Assembly (NCBI GenBank): GCA_027622495.1
Contig: JAQBYL010000021.1
Location: 1-19,562 of the forward strand
Reading direction: 5' to 3'
Source: Pseudomonadota bacterium
GTDB lineage: Bacteria > Pseudomonadota > Gammaproteobacteria > Pseudomonadales > Azotimanducaceae
DNA: 19,562 nt
Below the pieces are notes generated by a model. That model was not told the origin of the DNA. It did not search any database and saw only the letters and a list, made by a program, of their open reading frames with translations. Both the position numbers and the translations under genes were made by a program. Shown one piece after another: positions 15,083-19,562 of this stretch (position 1 is its first letter; each line of letters starts with the position of its first letter).

Positions 15083-16201
15083 ATGGGCAAAGCAATGGAA
15101 TACCTTAACCCCGCGACCGCAAAGCGCTGGATGGAGCAAACACTCAAGGCTTGGAGCGTGGCTTTCGCGCTGCTGCTGGCACCGGTTACCGTGGCCCAGC
15201 AAAGTGGTGACATTTCACAGTATTTAAAAGCCGGTCACCCGGATGTCTACACGGTCGTTAAAGGCGACACCCTGTGGGACATCAGCGGCCGTTTTCTCGA
15301 AAAAGAATGGCTCTGGCCTGAGATATGGCAGATCAACCCACAGGTCGCCAACCCCCACCTGATCTACCCTGGCGATGAGATCGCGTTAGTCTATGTGGAA
15401 GGTCAGCCGCGTTTGCAACTCAACCGGGGTGTGGCGGGTCGAACGGTCAAGATGACTCCAACTGATACGCTCTCACTGTCGCCCACCATTCGCTCCGAGC
15501 CGCTGGAAACGGCGATCCCGGCGATCAGCCTGGACGCAATCCAGGGGTTTCTGATCGACAACCGGATCGTGGAACCCGGCTTGATTTCTGCGGCCCCGTA
15601 CATTCTTCAGGGCGAAGCTGAACGTCTGATCCTGGGTGCCGGCGACCGCCTTTACGCACGCGGCGTACTGGAAGACAACGAATCCTACAGCTTTGTGCGC
15701 AATGGCCCGCTGTATGTCGATCCGCAGACCAAAGAGGTTCTGGGCCAGGAAGCGACTTATATAGGGATGGGCAAATCTGTCAGCCAGACTGACGATGTTG
15801 CGACCCTGTCTGTCATCAGCACTCGCGAAGAAGTCCAGATCGGCGATCGGCTACTGCCTACCGAAGAGCGAAAAGTTTCATCCACCTTTTTTCCGAGCGC
15901 CCCCTCAAGCGAGATCGAGGGAGAAATTCTCGCCGTCATGGGCGGGGTGACCCAGGTCGGTCAATACGACGTGGTCGTCGTCAACCGGGGTGAGCGCGAG
16001 GGTCTGGAAGCTGGCAATGTGCTGGCTATCTATCGCCGCGGCGCCATGGTTCGCGATCGGGTGGCAAATGAATCGATCAGATTACCCAGTGAGCGGGCGG
16101 GTGTTCTGATGATCTTCAGAGTGTTCGAAAAGCTCTCCTATGGCCTGGTCATGGTCACCGAACGTCCGTTGGCCGTTAACGACGAGGTCAAGAACCCGTA
16201 G
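15083..16201 (+). CDS. Secreted LysM peptidoglycan-binding domain protein
   Basis: This is a 372-aa protein with an N-terminal signal peptide. The hydrophobic stretch lies at about 22-38, with probable cleavage after TVA at residue 38. One LysM domain follows (about 55-104, VYTVVKGDTLWDISGRFL...WPEIWQINPQVANPHLIYPGDEI). The rest (about 130-372) has no motif I recognise beyond similarity to the LysM protein found next to def in Pseudomonas. A peptidoglycan-associated periplasmic or envelope role is inferred; there is no visible hydrolase motif. ATG at 15083 and ATG at 15095 are both possible starts, neither with a strong ribosome-binding site. It is divergent from def and ends just before a strong terminator, so it is probably a single-gene unit. 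Confidence 0.88.
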   Translation: MGKAMEYLNPATAKRWMEQTLKAWSVAFALLLAPVTVAQQSGDISQYLKAGHPDVYTVVKGDTLWDISGRFLEKEWLWPEIWQINPQVANPHLIYPGDEIALVYVEGQPRLQLNRGVAGRTVKMTPTDTLSLSPTIRSEPLETAIPAISLDAIQGFLIDNRIVEPGLISAAPYILQGEAERLILGAGDRLYARGVLEDNESYSFVRNGPLYVDPQTKEVLGQEATYIGMGKSVSQTDDVATLSVISTREEVQIGDRLLPTEERKVSSTFFPSAPSSEIEGEILAVMGGVTQVGQYDVVVVNRGEREGLEAGNVLAIYRRGAMVRDRVANESIRLPSERAGVLMIFRVFEKLSYGLVMVTERPLAVNDEVKNP

Positions 16202-16227
16202 CTGACGCGACTGGCTTTCGGTCAGAT

Positions 16228-16256
16228 AAAAAGACGCTGCCTGGCAGCGTCTTTTT
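16228..16256 (+). terminator. Rho-independent terminator, potentially bidirectional
   Basis: An 8-bp GC-rich stem, GACGCTGC (16233-16240) with GCAGCGTC (16244-16251), encloses a three-base loop and is followed by TTTTT. It is preceded by AAAAA, so it can also form with a U-tract on the other strand. It lies 27 bases after the LysM gene stop and separates that gene from dprA. Confidence 0.9.
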
Positions 16257-16408
16257 CGTTTGGAAACCAAAAATCTGCGATCGCCCGACAAGCAGACAAC
16301 GCTCACGCTGAGAAACCCCATCTGCTGCCTGCCATCACCGGCAGATCCTTGCCAGGGGCGAGTGCTCCCCAAGTCATTCTAGAGCCAGAATCCCATGAGG
16401 TCGGCACT

Positions 16409-17431
16409 TTGGATGAAACCACAGCTTGTCATGCCAGCGAAGCCTCGGCGCTGATCGCACTGTGCCAGGTGAAATATCGGCCTGAGGTCCGGCGACTGGT
16501 GGCGGAGCATGGAGGTGCGGTGCAGGCGTGCAGGCATGTCGGTGTCAGGTGGCAGCAGTATCCAGTTGAACAGCGTGGCATTCGCACGGTCACACATCAC
16601 GATGCCGAGTTTCCTCATCTGCTGCGTCAGATCCCGGATCCGCCGCTGGTGTTGTACCTGCGCGGCAGTCTGAGGGTGTTTGATCAGGTGTGCGTTGCCG
16701 TGGTGGGTGCGCGCCGCTGCAGTGCGCGGGGCCGTGAGCGCGCTCGCGTGATAGCCGAAGGGTTAGCCGTTGCGGGTCTGACTGTGGTCAGCGGTCTGGC
16801 ACTGGGGATCGATGCGGCTGCGCATCGCGGCGCGCAAAGCGCAGGCCTCACAATCGCCGTCCTGGGCGGGGGTCTTGATCGGGTACACCCAGCCACGAAT
16901 GACCCCCTTGCCCGTCAGATGCTGGCATCAGGGTCACTGCTCATGAGCGAGTACCCTGTGGGTCGCCCCCCACAGAAACATCACTTTCCCGAACGCAATC
17001 GTTTAATCAGTGGCCTGTGCGCCGGTGTAGTGGTGATAGAAGCATCCGAGAAAAGCGGCTCGCTTATTACTGCGCGTTACGCCCTTGAACAGGGTCGCGA
17101 TGTGATGGCCGTGCCCGGCTATGTTGGCCACCATGTTTCCGCTGGTTGCCACCGTCTGATCAGGACCGGTGCCGCGCTGGTCGAAAACGCCGATCATGTG
17201 CTGGAAGTGCTGGGTTTGAACCAGGTCGGAATTCCGCATGCGATGCCAGATATCCCACAAGCGTTAAGACCTCTTTTTGATCTGCTGTCGAGCGCGCCGC
17301 AGACGCTCGAGGAGATTGCGGCGGCTCTCGATGTTGCAAGTCATCGGCTGATGGCTGATCTGGTTAAGCTTGAACTGGAGGGGTTTGTTCAACAGATCAG
17401 CGAGGGGTATATTCGGCGCCCTTTGCGATGA
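16409..17431 (+). CDS. dprA: DNA-processing protein DprA (Smf)
   Basis: DprA binds incoming single-stranded DNA and loads RecA during natural transformation; it is also kept in many bacteria not known to be competent. From TTG 16409 the product is 340 aa. The Rossmann-like core shows VVGARR (98-103), VVSGLALGIDAAAHRGA (126-142), FPERNRLISGL (193-203), SGSLITARYAL (216-226) and GCHRLIRTGA (246-255). A C-terminal winged helix (about 288-340) ends EGFVQQISEGYIRR. The frame is also open from TTG 16349, with no ATG or GTG start before the core's N-terminal domain. I prefer 16409 because GAGG stands 8 bases before it. The N-terminal SAM-like domain looks short for the family. purE follows 9 bases after the stop. 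Confidence 0.93.
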   Translation: MDETTACHASEASALIALCQVKYRPEVRRLVAEHGGAVQACRHVGVRWQQYPVEQRGIRTVTHHDAEFPHLLRQIPDPPLVLYLRGSLRVFDQVCVAVVGARRCSARGRERARVIAEGLAVAGLTVVSGLALGIDAAAHRGAQSAGLTIAVLGGGLDRVHPATNDPLARQMLASGSLLMSEYPVGRPPQKHHFPERNRLISGLCAGVVVIEASEKSGSLITARYALEQGRDVMAVPGYVGHHVSAGCHRLIRTGAALVENADHVLEVLGLNQVGIPHAMPDIPQALRPLFDLLSSAPQTLEEIAAALDVASHRLMADLVKLELEGFVQQISEGYIRRPLR

Positions 17432-17440
17432 GGAATAAAC

Positions 17441-17935
17441 ATGACGTTCGTGGCAATCCTGATGGGTTCCGAGTCTGACTGGCCGGTGATGCAGGCGACC
17501 AAAGAGGTCCTCGATGATCTGGAGCTGACTGCCGAGGTTCGGATCACTTCCGCGCATCGTACGCCGGAAAACACTGCAACCTATGTACGTGATGCCACCG
17601 AGCGTGGCTGTGCCGTGTTCATTTGTGCCGCTGGTCTTGCCGCTCACCTTGCCGGTGCGGTGGCAGCGCAAACCCTGCGGCCGGTGATTGGTGTGCCGGT
17701 AGAGGGTGGTCCGTTGAACGGCTTTGATGCACTTTTATCGACGGTTCAGATGCCGGGCGGAATACCCGTAGCGACGGTTGCGATTGGCAAGGCGGGTGCA
17801 AAAAATGCAGCCTATCTGGCAGCGCAGATTATCGCCGTTAACGATCCCGACCTGAGCGATCGTCTGATCTCTGAGCGGGCCCGGAATCGGGACAAGATCA
17901 TGGCGCAAAACGAGCAGCTGCAGAAGAGTCTGTAG
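17441..17935 (+). CDS. purE: N5-carboxyaminoimidazole ribonucleotide mutase
   Basis: PurE class I converts N5-CAIR to CAIR in de novo purine synthesis and usually works with PurK, which is not in this window. The 164-aa product has MGSESDWPVM (8-17), SAHRTP (37-42, with the catalytic His39), CAAGLAAHLAG (62-72) and MPGGIPVATVAIGKAGAKNAA (104-124). These are the family's substrate-binding segments, at standard length. ATG at 17441 has a good GAGGA ribosome-binding site just after the dprA stop, and tsaC starts 10 bases downstream. Its place between dprA and tsaC is not what I recall from Pseudomonas. Confidence 0.97.
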   Translation: MTFVAILMGSESDWPVMQATKEVLDDLELTAEVRITSAHRTPENTATYVRDATERGCAVFICAAGLAAHLAGAVAAQTLRPVIGVPVEGGPLNGFDALLSTVQMPGGIPVATVAIGKAGAKNAAYLAAQIIAVNDPDLSDRLISERARNRDKIMAQNEQLQKSL

Positions 17936-17945
17936 TCTGGCAAAC

Positions 17946-18494
17946 ATGCGTGATGTGATTGAACAGGCGGTTGCGGTCCTTCGTCGCGGTGGCCTGGTGG
18001 TTCACGCCACGGAAGGTGTCTGGGGCCTTGCCTGTGATCCTTTCTGCGAAACCGCGGTGGAACGACTGTTGCACATCAAAGATCGACCGGTTAGAAAAGG
18101 CCTCATCCTCATCGGCGCCAGTGAGGCCATGTTCGCGGTGGAGCTCGAAAATCTTGCCAGTGAGGATCAGACAGAAATCCTGGCAAGCTGGCCAGGTCCA
18201 AACACCTGGGTGGTCAACAACACCCGTTTCCCCGCCTGGATAACCGGTGAGGCGCAGACAGTGGCGATCCGGGTACCCGGCCATGCGCAGGCGCGCCTGT
18301 TGTGTGCTGGTTTCGGCGGCCCGATCGTCTCCACATCGGCGAATGTAAGTGGCGAAGCTCCTGCGGTGACCGAGCAGCAGGCAAGCAGGCTTCTTGAGCG
18401 AGGTGTCGACTGGTTGTTAGAAGGCCAGGTGAACGATGCCGGCCTGGTCAGTCAGATTCGCACCGTCGACGGACAGACCCTGAGGGCAAGGTAG
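17946..18494 (+). CDS. tsaC: L-threonylcarbamoyladenylate synthase TsaC (YrdC)
   Basis: TsaC makes threonylcarbamoyl-AMP from threonine, bicarbonate and ATP, the first step of tRNA t6A37 modification. The 182-aa product matches the short YrdC/TsaC form rather than the longer Sua5. It has ATEGVWGLACDP (21-32), the nucleotide-binding KDRPVRKGLILI (45-56), WPGPNTWV (82-89), AIRVPGH (107-113) and VSTSANVSG (128-136). It sits 10 bases after purE and 6 bases before aroE, in the same dprA-tsaC-aroE neighbourhood seen in many gammaproteobacteria. TsaB, TsaD and TsaE are not in the window. Confidence 0.96.
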   Translation: MRDVIEQAVAVLRRGGLVVHATEGVWGLACDPFCETAVERLLHIKDRPVRKGLILIGASEAMFAVELENLASEDQTEILASWPGPNTWVVNNTRFPAWITGEAQTVAIRVPGHAQARLLCAGFGGPIVSTSANVSGEAPAVTEQQASRLLERGVDWLLEGQVNDAGLVSQIRTVDGQTLRAR

Positions 18495-18500
18495 AAGGCA

Positions 18501-19307
18501 ATGGATCGATACGTGGTCTTTGGCAATCCGGTCGAACACTCCCTGTCGCCGCGGATCCATGCACAATTTGCCAGGCAAACGGGTCAGACCATGGACTATC
18601 AGCGAGCCCTGCTTCCAATCGATGGATTCGCAAATGGGGCGGATGCATTTTTCAGTGATGGCGGTAAGGGAGCCAACGTCACGGTGCCATTCAAGGCCGA
18701 TGCCTATGGGTGGGTGAGTCAGCGCTCGGCACTTGCGGCCGCAGCAGGCGCGGTGAATACCATCGTCTGGGACGGACGACTTTCAGTAGGGCATAACACG
18801 GACGGTCTCGGTCTGATCAGAGACCTGAGTGTCAACATGGGGATCAACCTCACCGCTGCCCGGGTGCTGTTGATCGGCGCAGGCGGTGCTGCACGGGGCG
18901 TTCTGCGCCCACTGCTCGACAGCGGGATCGCTTCGCTTTGTATCGCTAACCGGACGGCCGCCAGAGCCGAAGAGCTTTGCACCGAGGTCGGGCCTGACGA
19001 TCTGCAGCGGGTAAAAGCGGTTTCGATGGCATCACCTGGTGAGGGATTTGACGTTGTGATCAATGCAACCTCGGCAGGACTTGCGGGTCAGGGAGCGCTG
19101 GTCCCGCCAGCTTGCGTTGGTGGATCGGTTTGTTACGACATGTTTTACGGTGGGCAGACCCCGTTCTGCCGGTGGGCAGTTGAGGCGCAGGCGGCAAGAG
19201 TCGTTGACGGTCTTGGCATGCTGGTTGAACAGGCGGCCGAGGCATTCCATCTGTGGCGTGGTGTTCGCCCCGACACCTTGGCGGTATTAGGCGACCTGCG
19301 AAAGTGA
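18501..19307 (+). CDS. aroE: Shikimate dehydrogenase (NADP+)
   Basis: AroE reduces 3-dehydroshikimate to shikimate in aromatic amino acid synthesis. The 268-aa product has the shikimate-binding SLSP (14-17) and the catalytic pair K65 (NVTVPFKADA) and D101 (HNTDGLGL). It also has the nucleotide loop GAGGAA (126-131), the NADP-preferring NRTAARAEEL (150-159) and the C-terminal GLGMLVEQAAEAF. ATG at 18501 has AGAAGG as its ribosome-binding site, 6 bases after the tsaC stop. The stop codon overlaps the GTG start of the next small gene. YdiB and other paralogues are less likely given the tsaC neighbour and the standard AroE length. Confidence 0.96.
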   Translation: MDRYVVFGNPVEHSLSPRIHAQFARQTGQTMDYQRALLPIDGFANGADAFFSDGGKGANVTVPFKADAYGWVSQRSALAAAAGAVNTIVWDGRLSVGHNTDGLGLIRDLSVNMGINLTAARVLLIGAGGAARGVLRPLLDSGIASLCIANRTAARAEELCTEVGPDDLQRVKAVSMASPGEGFDVVINATSAGLAGQGALVPPACVGGSVCYDMFYGGQTPFCRWAVEAQAARVVDGLGMLVEQAAEAFHLWRGVRPDTLAVLGDLRK

Positions 19308-19513
19308 AGGTGCCGGAACGCAAGGGTCAGTTCATAGCCGGCGCGCGTTGTCCGAAATGCCGTTTGGTTGATCGGCTGGTCGTTCAGGAAGGCCCGCACG
19401 GCAAGACCCAGCACTGCGTCGCGTGTGGGTTTTCACTCACGCAGTCGGACTCGAACGCATCGATTACGGTTCGAAATCTGCCAACGAACGATCATGATGA
19501 GACCGACATTTAA
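19304..19513 (+). CDS. Small YheV-type zinc-ribbon protein
   Basis: This 69-aa protein has two CxxC knuckles, C16-PK-C19 and C38-VA-C41, in the pattern F-I-A-G-A-x-C-P-x-C...H-C-V-A-C-G. It resembles E. coli YheV (DUF2387), a predicted zinc-binding protein of unknown function, in its N-terminal FIAGA(K/R)CP segment. The start is GTG at 19304, within a GTGA overlap with the aroE stop, so translation is probably coupled to aroE. A longer frame from ATG 19253 lies inside aroE and adds residues unlike the family. The C-terminal third is polar and acidic (ending NDHDETDI). The function is not known and is not guessed here. Confidence 0.82.
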   Translation: MKVPERKGQFIAGARCPKCRLVDRLVVQEGPHGKTQHCVACGFSLTQSDSNASITVRNLPTNDHDETDI

Positions 19514-19562
19514 GACAAGTCCATAGGCAAAACCAGCCAGATCAGACTCGTTGAGATTGGAG
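19514..19562. other. Window end, no feature seen
   Basis: The last 49 bases after the zinc-ribbon gene show no complete gene, hairpin terminator or repeat that I can support. The next gene lies beyond the window. Confidence 0.5.

Overview
The window is an origin-proximal segment of a gammaproteobacterial chromosome. It opens with dnaA-dnaN-recF-gyrB. The rest follows the gene order known from the Pseudomonas replication-origin region: gmhB, tag, an LpxL-type acyltransferase, trkA/rsmB/fmt/def, a LysM protein, dprA, tsaC and aroE. Protein sequences are closest to gammaproteobacterial forms; the DnaA domain IV and GyrB TOPRIM regions are nearly identical to those I remember from E. coli. Base composition is moderately GC-rich. 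A Pseudomonas-like or related marine lineage (Pseudomonadales, Cellvibrionales or Oceanospirillales) is likely, but I cannot name a genus. Compared with Pseudomonas, plsC and glyQ/glyS are missing between gyrB and tag, trkH sits next to trkA, and purE lies between dprA and tsaC.

Layout. Bases 1-140 are an AT-rich dnaA leader. Bases 141-6134 (+) carry dnaA, dnaN, recF and gyrB. Two ParB-binding parS centromere sites lie inside recF, both read in the same frame as Val-Phe-His-Val. gmhB (-) converges on gyrB and diverges from tag (+), and tag overlaps the start of an LpxL/LpxM-family acyltransferase gene. From 8225 to 14928 a minus-strand group reads def-fmt-[IS630]-rsmB-trkA-trkH. It covers N-terminal formyl-Met addition and removal, 16S rRNA m5C methylation and potassium uptake. 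An IS630-family element of about 1,090 bp, flanked by TA, sits in what was a 20-bp fmt-rsmB gap. From 15083 onward the plus strand carries a secreted LysM protein with a strong terminator, then a compact dprA-purE-tsaC-aroE-zinc-ribbon gene series.

Almost everything is housekeeping: replication initiation, the sliding clamp, recombination, supercoiling, chromosome segregation sites, LPS heptose and lipid A steps, DNA alkylation repair, K+ uptake, translation initiation, tRNA t6A, purine and shikimate biosynthesis. I see no new defence or metabolic system. The most notable signals are the pair of parS sites embedded in recF and the inserted IS630. Its transposase is split by an 8-A run but otherwise keeps its catalytic residues, and its stop codon is completed by the TA target site and one host base.
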